NCBI GenBank assembly: GCA_015680685.1
Contig: MNCI01008330.1
Location: forward strand, 196,047 to 260,046
Direction: 5' to 3'
Origin: Gnetum montanum
Taxonomy: Eukaryota > Streptophyta > Gnetopsida > Gnetales > Gnetaceae
DNA length: 64,000 nucleotides
Both the position numbers and the translations under genes were made by a program. How positions within the stretch are numbered: position 1 is the first letter of the stretch; each line of letters begins with the position of its first letter. Below, one piece after another: positions 24,630 to 35,943 of this stretch. The notes below the pieces were generated by a model. It saw nothing but the letters and a program-made list of their open reading frames with translations, searched no databases and was not told where the DNA came from.

Positions 24630-25113
24630 ACAATCTTGGCAAGAACATCTATTTGAAATTGAGATGCCCACAAACTTATATGATGAGACAATTTTAATTT
24701 TTTTCTACCTAAGATAAAAATCATTTGCAAAAGATCTTGTACAACACACCATCATTTTGGTTTTACTAACATTGACTTTCATTCCTGAGATAATATTAAA
24801 ATCATCTAAAATTTGAAGCATATATTTCATTTGAACTTTAGTTTTTTTATAACTACATCATCAATAAAAATTAAAATATTGTAAGAAGAATTTCTAGCTT
24901 TAATAAAATCCAATGCAAGAAAGGATATCTATTGTTCTCTTTTGTCAATGAAGATGCTAATAAAGTTGGTAAAGGAGGACATCCTTGTTTCAACCTAATA
25001 TTGCTATTTAGAATAAATTTTTCATATATAAGAAATTTAAGTAAGACAAGATGGTTAAAATGAAGATAAGTTAGTGGTGTTTTATGTGACAAGAAAATTT
25101 TACATGACAACAA
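24630..25113 (-). pseudogene. LINE-type reverse transcriptase fragment
   Basis: On the minus strand, IRLKQGCPPLPTLLASSL (near 25012-24958) matches the non-LTR RT motif GxRQGCPLSPxLF. After a frame change, ILIFIDDVVIKK (near 24875-24840) matches the catalytic YADDxxL motif, here with Ile replacing Tyr-Ala. The following sequence has the spacing of the region that in LINEs reads LxVNxxKTK. The fragment lacks an endonuclease, an intact frame and a poly(A) tail that I can see. It is a dead piece of a LINE. Confidence 0.6.
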
Positions 25114-25319
25114 TCAAACTAGCTATTTTATCATGTGTTTAATATTGGGTTATAAAAATGAGGCGTAATATTAGATAAAGGCTTAAAGTGGCTTCTATTT
25201 TATATAAGGTACATGAGTAACATCTTAAACATTTTAGTGTTGTTTGAAATTTAGCCAGATGGACCCTTATTGAAATTTTGAAAAAATCTAATGAAAATTG
25301 TGAAATTTGAAATCACCAC

Positions 25320-25760
25320 AAGTTGTGGTATTACAACATGAGCCATGGTATATAACCACAAGGTTACCATGAGTCATGGTGAGAGATCATGAGTGAACCA
25401 CAACCAAACCATGACTCATGGTTTGATGAGAAATAAAAATTTGACAAACATGAGGATTCCATGAGTGGATGATGAGGGTTCCATGAGTTGTAGTGATGAC
25501 TAATGGTAAGGAATTTAAATTTATGGATACCATGAGTACATGATGGATCATGGTGAATTTACCTTATTGTCTTTTCTAAATCATGATGAAACTATGGATT
25601 GTAGTTACAATTTTGAATCAACCATGAGGCAACAATGAGTCATGGTTAACATCACAAGTAGACCTCAAGTCATTGTGAAGTTATGGTACTTGACCATGAG
25701 TAAACCATGGGTCATGGTTTATGGAAATTTGGAAACAGAGATGCAATAAGTCATGATGAA
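25320..25760. repeat. Cluster of degenerate CCATGAGTCATGG boxes
   Basis: About twenty copies of ATGAGT/ACTCAT or CATGG half-boxes occur in 440 bp, including two near-perfect imperfect palindromes (ACCATGAGTCATGGT at 25363 and ACCATGACTCATGGT at 25408). The spacing is irregular, so this is not a simple minisatellite. The core TGAGTCA equals the bZIP/GCN4-type binding core. Confidence 0.65.
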
Positions 25761-25859
25761 CTCATGGTCTAAGAAACTAGAGTAGGTTCACTCCAATAAT
25801 TAAATCACCTTCAACACACTAAATCTATATATTATGAAAAGAAAATTTTAATTTTTTAT

Positions 25860-26560
25860 TTTTTACTAGAAAACAAGAACACTAGTTACCTTCAATTAAT
25901 TTATTAGAAGATTACAATAAGATTCACACAACCCACACGCATCCAAAACCTATCACACTCAACTAATATTGTAGAGCATGAGACTCTACAACCACACAAT
26001 GGTTAGTCCTAATGCAAGAAACAACCAATAGAAATATTTCCCATAACTTGAGACTGAGATCTCAACTTGTAAGTCAGATACAAGAGAATATAACACATAG
26101 ACTAACACACCACAAGCTAATCTTAAAGTTACAATCACCAGTTGCATTCACCTAATGTGCTCACCCAATCTCTCCTACTTAGCTCTCCATCCTTAAAAGC
26201 TTTTTCTCTCACTTTCATTCATATTAGCTCTCTCTCCTCCCTCTTTCATGGATGGATGCATACATAATTATAGAGATTCAAAATCCTAGGAAGCTTTCCC
26301 TTAAGGATCTAGAGTCTTTCAAATATTTTCCAATTGAAACGTCACATTAGAGCTTTTTCCCTTGCCATCTTAAATATCTTTGGCTTTACTGGAATGTCTA
26401 CTATGAAAGCTCTACTTTCGAGTAAGGCATCTACTATTTTTGGTAGACATTAACTGATTCATAAACGTCTATAATTCTAGGTAGACATCTACATTGAGGC
26501 ATCCACATTTCTAGGTAGACATCTATCCTATAGGTGCCAGAAATAAAAATGCTCATTTTG
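25860..26560 (-). repeat. LTR remnant related in plan to element B LTRs
   Basis: The order of blocks matches that of the element B LTR: an acid-rich leader, CTCTCTC-rich tract (26155-26250), a TATA-like ATAATTATA on the minus strand near 26266, then a run of TAGACATCTA boxes at 26390-26530. No partner LTR or primer site is visible, so it may be a solo or truncated LTR. Boundaries are approximate. Confidence 0.4.
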
Positions 26561-26679
26561 ATTCTTGGAACCCCCGAATGATTCAAAAAAGTCCCCATAG
26601 GTCTTGGAACCTCCTAAAGTCATCAAAATTAGCCAAAAACACCTCCAAAAATGCCAAAACATCCAAGAATCATCATCGT

Positions 26680-27328
26680 CGATGAGTTGTAATTAGCCAC
26701 ATCAACGTGGCCCCATTGATGCATCATTTCATGTGTCAACGCAACCCCATCGATGGAGGGTCTATTCTTTCTTATAAATACACGTTCACTAGCCACATTT
26801 ATAGCATTAATAAGTCATAGTGTAGCGAAGCTCTTGTAGTTTTTCCATTCGAAAGTTGGAATATTTTTCTAAGTGCCCAAAGCAAGAGTCATTGAGTGTA
26901 TGGATCTTTATTTGAGCATTGTTGTACCTAAGCACAATAGTGTATATGGCAATAAAGACGGGCTTCTTGATAAATCTTGCAGCATTATGGATAGTTTAGA
27001 TGTTTTATTCATGCATTTAATGCTTTCAATTATTTATTCAATGATTTCTAGTAATTAAGCTAATTGAGTAATTAAGTGAGATAAGCTAGATAGATTAAAT
27101 ACATAAGTATGATCACTTTGAACATAACAGGTATTTGCTTGGTAATCCCAGTGGTGTTATTACTTAGTGCACCTAGTATCGTAGCACTTGGTAACCCAGC
27201 ACTGGATATGTGGGTTCAAGACGTGTACACAAAGTGGGACTAAATGCTTATGTTAGGACTAGTTAGAGATTAGTTAGTTGGTTAAATCAAATTAGTTATT
27301 AAATTACTTTATCTCTCTCTTTAAGCAC
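26680..27328 (+). repeat. Outer element 5' LTR, first part (U3, R, part of U5)
   Basis: It begins CGATGAG, one base from the family TGATGAG. U3 carries CATCAACGTGGCCCCATTGATG and ACCCCATCGATGG boxes (26693-26757) and TATAAATACACG at about 26776. AATAAAGACGGG follows near 26951, the equivalent of AATAAAGA in the other LTRs. It is cut at 27328 by insertion of the next element, and the last five bases (AGCAC) are the target site. Confidence 0.75.
27324..27328. repeat. Target-site duplication AGCAC, left copy
   Basis: AGCAC precedes the TG of the LTR at 27329; the identical pentamer follows the other LTR at 35939-35943. Five-base duplications are normal for Ty3/gypsy integrases. Confidence 0.85.
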
Positions 27329-28115
27329 TGATGAGTCATGAATTTTTGGTTGTGATATTGCACCCACGATATCGCAGCCTGTCTCCTCATCTATAAATAA
27401 GAGGTAGGTGGATTTGGTAGGAGGAGAGTTTTAGTATTAAGGTAGGGACCTTTTGTCAGTTTTTCCTCTCAACCCTTTCTCATAGTGCATGCCCGTAGTG
27501 TGATGATTGTAATTGTACAACATCCTTATTCGAGTGTGGCATACTTGGACACACACATGACCGGTAATAAAGATCGAGATTACTTCATCATTGCAACATC
27601 CACTTAGCTTAATTATTTAATTTTTATTGTTATTTATTGCTTTCTTAGTTAATATCTCTCTACCCTTATCTCCTAGTAATGCGGAATGAGTACAACTTAA
27701 TCACGAGCCTTTAAGTGCGACTACTTGGTAACCCAGTAGCATACCTAGGCCATGCGCTTGGTAATCCCAGTGGTAGTCATACATGAGGTCCAAGATGTGT
27801 ATAGATGATTAAGGAATAGATGCTCATCGCACTTAGGCTAGTTTAGATTCTTTGTCATCCTCTCTTTTAGCTTAGTTGATATTATTTCCCATCATACCCA
27901 AGAGTAGCATTAGTGTAGGAACACATCATACACCTCACTCTGGACTAAACCATACATGACAAAGCTAATCCTAGTCTAGGTGGGAAGACAACAAACTACG
28001 ATCTATGAGTAACTGTCTAAATACCACAACTAGTCCATCTATGGAGTTCAACCGAATCGTGCATGAAACGCTTGTATTCGTATGGTTGACTGTAGGGGTA
28101 CCTCACCACTCATCA
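27329..28115 (+). repeat. 5' LTR of the plus copy
   Basis: TGATGAGTC...CACTCATCA termini. U3 has GATATTG and CGATATCGC boxes at 27352-27378, and TATAAATAAG is at 27392. AATAAAGATC follows near 27567. CTTGGTAACCCAGTAG and CTTGGTAATCCCAGTGG form an internal imperfect repeat (27724-27770). It ends GTAGGGGTACCTCACCACTCATCA. Confidence 0.9.
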
Positions 28116-28116
28116 T

Positions 28117-28134
28117 TGGTGCTGTTGCCGGGGA
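28117..28134 (+). other. Primer binding site, tRNA-Asp type
   Basis: TGGTGCTGTTGCCGGGGA lies one base after the LTR. The 3' end of plant tRNA-Asp predicts TGGCGCCGTTGCCGGGGA; two C-to-T transitions separate them. tRNA-Asp priming is characteristic of the Athila lineage, in line with the gag similarity and a third ORF downstream of pol. Confidence 0.8.
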
Positions 28135-28256
28135 CAGTTCTAGTTATCTAGATTAGTTATATTATACAAGGTCGATGTATAGGAATTAATGATATATCTT
28201 GTAGGAAGAAATAATTACAAAAATTCATATAGAAATTCACACACAATTGCACAACC

Positions 28257-30250
28257 ATGCCCCTCCTACAAGGCTACGATAATGCCACATCTAGTGAGGT
28301 AATTCATTGGAGAACCAACGAATTATATGACAATGAAGATTGGAGTATGAAATCTGAGGTGGGGGTTTCTTATAAACATAAACGAAGGAAGCATCGTCCC
28401 AGTGCATGAAATCATAACTTACTCAATGATGATGAACCCCTACTGGCCACTACAAGCCTAACACAAATACAAGAGGCTATTCGAATCTCCCGTAGGCATC
28501 GTAAAGAGAGCCGCCTACCTAGGCTCAATTTAAAAAACTTTCCAAATTTCTCAAGAGGCTATGACTTAGATCTGCAACAACATTTACAAGCCTTCTACGA
28601 TGCCTGTGCATGGAACAACATTGATAATGGTTGGCAAAAACTCAAGCTCTTTCCTATGACACTCATTGGCTAAGCAAAAGTATGGTATAGATCGTTAAAA
28701 CCAAATTCAATTCGATGTTGGCCAAAAATGGTAGAACTCTTTAACGAAATATATCAAACCTACGCAAGAGTGTCGGCCTTGAGGAAACAAATCCAAGAGT
28801 GGAAACAAGCACAACATGAACACTTGGACATGGCCTTAGAAAGATATTATGCACTGTTAAATAATTTTCCAGGCCATAAGGTCTCTGAGGAAAGGCTAAT
28901 ATATCATATCATTGGTGGACTTCGTGATGAAACAAGAGAGACCCTAGGGATGTATGCCCAAGGTCAACTATACGAACTACGAACCCATCAATTCCAAGAT
29001 CTTATTAAGTGGGTAGCAAAAGAAGAAGGAGAAATGGCTAGATGGGAGAGTGTTAAAAAACATCAACAGGACCAACATCTCAACTTAACAGAGGTCCATA
29101 ATCACAAAAAGAAGAAATCAACCTATCTCAAGGAGGAAGAACCATCTTTGCCAGTACAACAATCATTAGAGGGAATCGAGGCAAAGATCAATAAGATGCT
29201 AGAATGGATGCATAAAAAGTGTGGAGAATATATCAATATTATTGGAGATAGAGTTTTGACAACATGAGAAGAAAGACAAAATATCATTAGACAATCAGAA
29301 AGAAGGGATGAAGAAAATGAGAGCTCAACTTCCAATCATACGTATGAATGTAACATTTTCCTATACGATCATTCCAAGGGCCAATGCCAAATCTTGTTAC
29401 ATTTATATGAGCATTGGGGAAGCACGTTACACCTAGAGTTTATACAGAGATACTATGTTCGATCATAGTGACAACAATCCCAGTCATGGGAGAAGCCATC
29501 CCTAAACTGGAGATACCCTTCGTATCATCCGAATCCAAATGTTTATCTAGTCCAATATCTTGTTTCCCCCACTGGGCTAACATACTTTATCTCGTCGTGT
29601 TATCATTCTTCTCAATACTATTAGCCCATGTCCTCAACACAACCACCGCTTTGTGGACCTTACACTTCTCCTAAATTTCAACATTCTCATCCTTTCCCTC
29701 CTTCTACATTGCCACCAACTATTCCTGAAGTGTCTACACCATAGCAACAACTCACGAACGTTACTTGTTCTACTATTGCCAACAGTAGTGAGAGACCTCC
29801 TCAACATCAAAGGCATCCCTTCTTTAGACATGACCGTAGGAAGGAAAAACACAGTTCCAAGGCCACTGCATTCTCTAACTTAGCACAAGTCCAACACTCA
29901 GTTCATCCTTCTCCTCGAACCCAACGCCTCGTGTCACTTCATCAAGACCACCAATTAACACTCCAACAACCATATGGCCCAATGAATACAGCCATGGAGG
30001 GTGACATCCCAATCCTCGCATACTATCTTACGATCTCAAGTATCATAGTGGGTCAACGCTTTACCCGGGAACCACATCTTATAAATTGCCCCAGTATGCT
30101 TACTATAATCAGGTATGTGAACCCCAATGGGGTAAGTATGACCAAGTTTCAATATTTCCAACATGCAAGGATCCTCATCTTTCATTTATTAATCCTTGCC
30201 ATGCTCAACCATTTACTTGTGGGGGATATCCCCCATTCTAATAACAAGTA
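28257..30250 (+). pseudogene. Gag of the plus copy (capsid, zinc knuckle remnant, Pro/Gln-rich linker)
   Basis: One frame from ATG 28257 runs through capsid and nucleocapsid with only a few stops (near 28408, 28671, 29265). Motifs: FYDACAWNNIDNGWQKLKLF, AKVWYRSLKPNSI, then MALERYYALLNNFPGH and IIGGLRDETRETLGMYAQG. These match Athila Gag in order (RLRLFPFSL...AKxWLxSLPxxSI...ERYKELLRxCPHHG). A decayed CCHC knuckle lies near 29346-29385 with the second Cys replaced by Phe. A Pro/Gln/Ser-rich linker then fills 29420-30250 in shifted frames. Gag would form the virus-like particle. The similar relatives at 43811-41780 (minus) and 46761-48156 support the frame. Confidence 0.8.
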
Positions 30251-31590
30251 GGATTAATAAATATTTTTCATTTTCTTTAATTTTACAATTTTTTGTTTTC
30301 CAGTTTTTCAATTTCTTTTTTGTTACCTTTTTGTATTTTTTTCTTTTTATCTTTTTATAAGTAATCTCATCTACAAATAAAACACTCATGTGGCTCATTG
30401 GTTGAGGTGTGTTATATGTTATCGAGTCTTGAGTGATCAATTATTTGGACAGTGAGCCCATTACACCCACTCATCCATTCTAGAAATAAGAGGTTCTATT
30501 CGAGGGTATAGTGATATTCTTGACATTCTTAAAACTTAAAATTAATTTTGTGTTCATTGTACCTAGAATGAAGAAGGATGGATTAAGAGGGAATGATTAG
30601 GGTGTGACGTCAAGGAGACTTGTGGATTCTCTTTGGTGACTTCTGTGAGAGTTATCACACAATGTGGTTGTACTAAGATCCTTGTAGATCTAACACAAAA
30701 TTGGAGTAAGAGTAATCACAAGGCACTCAAAAATCCAATGCTATTCTAGGGGGTTCCACCGAAAAGACATGCATGCCTACCTAAGGGTTGGTGGCTTCTC
30801 AATAAAAAAAAACAAAGAAAGTGCCACAAAGAAAAAAATCACTCCTCCCTTGAACAAAATGCCAAGTGATCGTACACCTTTTTGTTATGGTACTCTCATA
30901 GTTTCTCATCATGGGATGAAACAATGCAGTGTCACTGATCAGAGGAATGGACTTGATCCTGATCTTGGAACAATAGGTTTAATGAAACATTAATCATGCT
31001 TTACACACCGGATTCATTATGCCCTAGGTCAGCTACCTTATGTCCCAATCTCTATAACCCCTTCTATAGTTCATCTCATCTTGTTGTTCATGTAATTGTA
31101 GCTCATGTCCTGTGTAGCATAGAATTCTTACCTCATTCTGGTGATACTTACATGTGTGTGTTTTGAAGAACCAATGTGGAATACATTTAACCCTTCTAGT
31201 GCCTACAGACATTTTAAAGTATGGTTACACAAGGGCATTAGAGGTTGGAACCTACTTTGGGGAGGATCCACTTGCATAATTTTTGTAATTTGCACTCATA
31301 ACACATCTTCCACACACCATTTATTACCCTCAACATATTGTCAATGATATTCTTTCCCTTATTACTATCCCTCTAATTTAAACGTTCCTATGAACCATCA
31401 TATAGCCTTTTTCTCCCCCTTACCATCTGAGGTCCTTATTGATAAATTCGACACCATCATAATTTTTGTGCCTTCAGAATTAGTTGAATTACCCTGGAAC
31501 CCTTTAACACTTGTCTAGATGTCCTTAGTTTACATTGTTTAATTTCAGAAAAATATTAAAAATTCGGTACATTCTATAAAGTGCCCTAAC
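30251..31590 (+). other. Conserved non-coding spacer of the plus copy
   Basis: No domain is present. T-rich tract 30270-30360. Blocks shared with all other copies are GGTGTGACGTCAAGGAGAC (30601) and CTTTGGGGAGGATCCACTTG (31256). An A-rich tract lies at 30800-30840. The sequence separates gag from the internal promoter and third ORF; pol would lie at its left edge. Confidence 0.6.
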
Positions 31591-31640
31591 ATCGATAGGT
31601 CGCGATATCGCATCCAAAAAATATATATATACACGACCCC
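31591..31640 (+). promoter_or_regulatory. Internal U3-like promoter before the third ORF
   Basis: ATCGATAGGTCGCGATATCGCATCC is followed by a TATATATATA box (31621-31630) and, 30-50 bases on, a leader beginning TCAACATCATTTGC. The GATATCGC boxes match those in the U3 of the same element (35129-35200). The third ORF begins about 500 bases downstream. Promoter function is inferred from layout and from the same arrangement in two other copies. Confidence 0.55.
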
Positions 31641-32125
31641 CCTACACTAATCAACATCATTTGCAACTATTCACACAGGGGAAGTTTTTCAAATTTCTCT
31701 CTACGACTTGCGATTGTGCATCTCTTACTTTCATATCCATAACTCACTTGCTGGTACTCTGATTTTCATTCCATTTGAACCTACTTGAACCTGGAGTGTT
31801 CAGCTTAGTCATGGAGGTGGGGCACATGCTAAATAGTGCATAAATTTTTTGAAATTCGTCATTGCCTGAAGGAAATTATTAAGGGTAATTAATTATAAAA
31901 TTAATGATAAATGCACCAAAAATAATTTCATCTCCTTAGTTATACCAGGAAACTAGATTTGGAAACCACCTAAGCAATGAGGATTAAATATTATAATCTT
32001 TCGGGGATATTTTCTCCTAATAATTAACGTCACATGGAGATCAAGAAAATTCATTAAGGCAAGCAGTAAGGTATAACCTAACTTTGGTAGCAACCTTACT
32101 AACGATTGGCCCCATGTGATTGCAG

Positions 32126-34912
32126 ATGGCCCTGAAACGCGAACAACAGGAAGGTCCTACTCAAGGTGGGATCAAGCGACCTAGAAGAGGTAAAGGACAA
32201 GTTCCTGCCGAACAACATGCAGAGCAGGAAGAATGATCATTTAGTATCCACCAAGAAGACCCTGTCGTTGTACAATCAAGGCAAGTGCAAGGAGGAGCTG
32301 TTGCAGTGTCTAAACAGGGATGACATCTCACGTTGCCTTAGGATTGTGTTCAGGCCATCCATGAAAGGTCCATATTTACTGTAGTGATCATGGAATTAAA
32401 CTTTGGACCTTTCATAGAATTTTCTCCAAAGGCCATTAGCGATCACCTCAAAGGGTTCCCATTGTGGCCTACCCTCTTTGAAAGCAATGTTTGGTACTTA
32501 GGGGAAATGTACCAATTTTGGCACAACAAAGAAGAAGGCACCATGGTTAACATTTATGGTGTCACTGTTGATTTCTCTATTTAAGCCATTTTAGAAGTAT
32601 TAAACCTTTTGAATACAAGGCCAAAGGTTGCTTAATTGTGTACCCACTTAGACCCTGATGCACGACGAGTTTGGTTACACAGGGCATATGGCAACATAGG
32701 TAAGACCTATGGGGTGTTGATGATGGAAGAGAATATTTATTTCAAAATAGGGACTTATCACATCTTCCCCACAAAATTTTTAAAAATAATTTCAACATAT
32801 GCAACAAGAGGATGTGTAGTGTTGATGGGAAAGGTTAATGCTAACCTACCTCATCTATATTTTACGAAGATCCTAAGGTGGTTTGAAGAATGGAAGATAG
32901 GGAATTTTGCGTTGCCCTTTCCTTGTCTTATCAGGAAGCTATGCAGACATGCTAGTATCAGAGGATACACCAATGATGTCCTTCGAAAAGCCCAAAATGT
33001 TTCGTATGTTGAATTGCTAAAGCCACCAGCTACAAGGAAAATCATTGGTGAGACATTGGATCTGGAACAAGAAAAAGAATAGATGGCAGGGCCAACTACA
33101 ACTCAAATTGCAGGACCTACCCAACTTCCAAGCATGGGACCCAGTCAACAACAAGAAGTAGGGCCTAGCACAGGCTAGCAAGATCAACCATCGCCACCAC
33201 CGTAAGATTACAGACCGTTGATGAGCCATCTTAGGGCCATCGCTGAGATAATCAGTTGGGGAAGTCGTGATGACGCAAATCTCTTCTATGTCATCGATGA
33301 TGTTGTACAGCCTATGGTTTCTATGAATCGCATGAGGGATGAAGTGTCCATTTAGACAGGAGGAGGGGAGAGCGCTTGGTGACAACAGATTTTAGGGAAT
33401 ACTACATCCTTTTAGGTGCAGTTGGAAACTAGTGAAGGGGCCACTATTATGGTCATGTAGCACTAGGATGTAGTAGGAGCCACAGAAGTGGTCACAGACC
33501 ATATTAAAGAATCATTCAATGTGCCTATTGTGCCACCGATAGATCTTATAGGAGCACGGATGCTCAAACTCTAGCTGGTACCTCAATGACTCCTACAGAA
33601 CATGAGGATGTACTCAACCGATTACTGCAAGTAGGATAGGTAATGATGTCTTTGTTTGACATCCCATAGGATGTTACAACAATACAGTCAGACCTCATTT
33701 CCACCAAGGGAAAGCTAGTCATGACATAGATGAGGGTTGAGCATGCTGAAGTAGAAGTGAAAATATTGCAAGAAAGGCTCGTGACCCTGCAAGCAACGTA
33801 GCTGGATCCTTCTCAATTCATTCCCGTAGACCAGCTGGACACTTTCAGAACCAAGCAACTTAATAAATTGTTGACAAAGAATAAAAGGGTGGTGGAAGAA
33901 AAAGAGAAGGCTATTTGGGATGCCTCTGTGGCACAAGCACAAACTTACATGCATGTCAAAACACTCAAAGCCTTACAAGAGGAGAATAAACAACTTTTTG
34001 CTGACAACTTTTGGTTGACCTCTGTGGAGAAACAAAAGAATGTTCTTGAGGAACATTTTTAGTAGTTACGAGAACAACTAATCAGGATCAACCAAGACAT
34101 GAACCATTTAACTAGGGAAAATCAAACCCTCTTGATGGAGGATGTATGCACCATCCATAAGAAGACCATTGAAATAAGCACGTGGAAGAATGAGGCTAAA
34201 TGACATGAGAAATTAAAGGAGCATTTCCAGGACCAAGCGAGGATGTATAAAAAAATCATCAAAAAGGAGATCCATATGGCCAAGGCCCACATCAATTCTC
34301 TTAGTGCTCAACACATTGACTGGCAGGCCATATTGGAGACATACATGTTTGCCCACCAGGTAGAAGTTAAGAGCCGGGACCTGCAAATACAAGACCTTAC
34401 AGAGGACATGGAGTTGGCAAACTTGCGGTATGCCAACCTTGCCATGTTAACAGTAGGATGCCTGAGAACAAAGCTTGAGTAATAGGTAGCCATCACCTAC
34501 GTCAAATATGAAATAGAATTTGTAGAAAACATTGCAAAAGTTGGAGGTTGCAAATTCTGAACTTGAGGTGGTTAAAGCAAGATACCACAGGTAGAAAGGT
34601 GTCTGAATAGACTTGGCTCAACGTCTCATAGATTTTCAAGAATAAAAAGAAAAATCTAGAGCCTACGAGGAGGAATGATGGGTGTTCTTGGCTTGGTATG
34701 TCAAAGCAAATAAAATGTTTTTGCAACTACCGTGTTCATGGGAGGTGCCAACTCCATCAAACATCAGAACATTAGCATGGATGGCACAAGATCCCCAAAC
34801 TGAAGAGGAGAAACTCCAGGCCATACTTTGACACCATCAAATCCCAAGACGTAGAGCTCAAGAAAAGGGAAAGACACCCATGGAGGAGCCACTGCCACCA
34901 AGAACTACATGA
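32126..34912 (+). pseudogene. Third ORF of the plus copy (env-position ORF; plant-transposon-like domain plus coiled coil)
   Basis: ATG 32126 follows TTGCAG, a splice-acceptor-like context, and the frame closes at TGA 34910. Stops and at least two compensating frameshifts interrupt about 928 codons. N-terminus is basic (KRPRRGK). A conserved globular part (32380-33080) reads GPFIEFSPKAISDHLKGFPL, IYFKIGTYHIFP, then KVNANLPHLY and LPFPCLIRKLCRHA. From memory this resembles the domain annotated as 'putative plant transposon protein'. A Gln/Pro-rich linker (33080-33200) and a long heptad-rich, Lys/Glu/Leu coiled coil (33700-34700) follow. Its place after pol equals the env-like gene of Athila, but I see no signal peptide or membrane segment. 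Confidence 0.65.
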
Positions 34913-35094
34913 GTTCCATCCAATTTTGTAGTTATAGGATTTTCTTTTGCGTTCTTTATGTTGTGTCTCAATTTTGTTCTGATTCCATACTACAGCATGA
35001 ATCCATTCTAGTCAGTCAATAATCCCATACTTATCCACTATGTAATCAATGGAGCTTGTTCTCACTTTAGCTCGAGGACGAGTTTTCATTCCAT

Positions 35095-35104
35095 CGTGGG
35101 GGTA
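35095..35104 (+). other. Polypurine tract of the plus copy
   Basis: CGTGGGGGTA adjoins the TG of the 3' LTR. The same position in copy 1 reads CATGGGGGTA, and in the minus copy TTGTGGGGATA. It would prime plus-strand DNA synthesis. Confidence 0.75.
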
Positions 35105-35938
35105 TGATGAGTCATGAGTTGTTGGTTGTGATATCACACCCACAATATCGCATATGTGATATCTCAGCCTAGACGCGATATCAGATATGCAATATTGCGA
35201 CCTGTCTCCTCATCTATAAATAAGAGGTAGGTAGATTTGGTAGGAGGAGAGTTTTAGTATTAAGGTAGGGACTTTTTGTTAGTTTTTTCTCTCAACCCTT
35301 TCTCCCAATGCATGCCCACAGTGTGATGATTTTAAATGTACGACATCCTTATTCGAGTGTGATGTACTTGGACATGTACATGACCGGTAATAAAGATCAA
35401 GATTACTTCATCATTGCAGCATCCACTTAGCTTAATTATTTAATTGTTATTGTTATTTATTGCTTTCTTAATTAATATCTCTCTATCCTTATCTCCTAGT
35501 AAAGCAGAATAAGTATGACTTAATCAAGAGCATTTAAGTGCAACTACTTGGTAACCCAGTAGCATACCTAAGCCATGTGCTTGGTAATCCTAGTGGTAGT
35601 CATACATGAGGTCCAAGATGTGTACAGATGATTAAGGAATGGATGCTCATCGCACTTAGGCTAGTTTAGATTCTTTGTCATCCTCTCTCCTAGCTTAGTT
35701 GATATTATTTCCCATCATACCCAGGAGTAGCATTAGTGTAGGAACACATCATACACCTCACTCTGGACTAAACCATACGTGATAAAGCTAACATTAGCCT
35801 AGGTGGAAAGATAGCGAACTGAAATCTATGAGTAACTGTCTAGATACCATAACTAGTCCATCTTTGGAGTTCGACCAGATCATGCATGAAACACTCGTAT
35901 TCGTATGGTTGAGCGTAGGGATGCCTCGCCACTCATCA
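35105..35938 (+). repeat. 3' LTR of the plus copy
   Basis: TGATGAGTC...CACTCATCA, 834 bp. U3 has five or six GATATC/AATATCGC boxes at 35129-35200; TATAAATAAG is near 35214. It retains 47 bp of U3 that the 5' LTR has lost. Otherwise it is colinear with 27329-28115. Confidence 0.9.
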
Positions 35939-35943
35939 AGCAC
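35939..35943. repeat. Target-site duplication AGCAC, right copy
   Basis: Identical to 27324-27328. The host LTR of the outer element resumes after it. Confidence 0.85.

Larger units (their letters stand above)
27329..35938 (+). mobile_element. Non-autonomous Athila-like element, plus copy (gag + third ORF, no pol)
   Basis: 8610 bp between perfect AGCAC target duplications. It has two LTRs (787 and 834 bp; the 5' one lacks a 47-bp piece of U3), a tRNA-Asp-type primer site, a gag pseudogene, a 1.3-kb spacer, an internal TATA with GATATC boxes, a third ORF and a polypurine tract. No protease, RT, RNaseH or integrase sequence occurs between gag and the spacer. LTR differences are mostly transitions, by eye about 5-10%, so the insertion is not recent. 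It would need an autonomous relative for movement. Confidence 0.85.
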
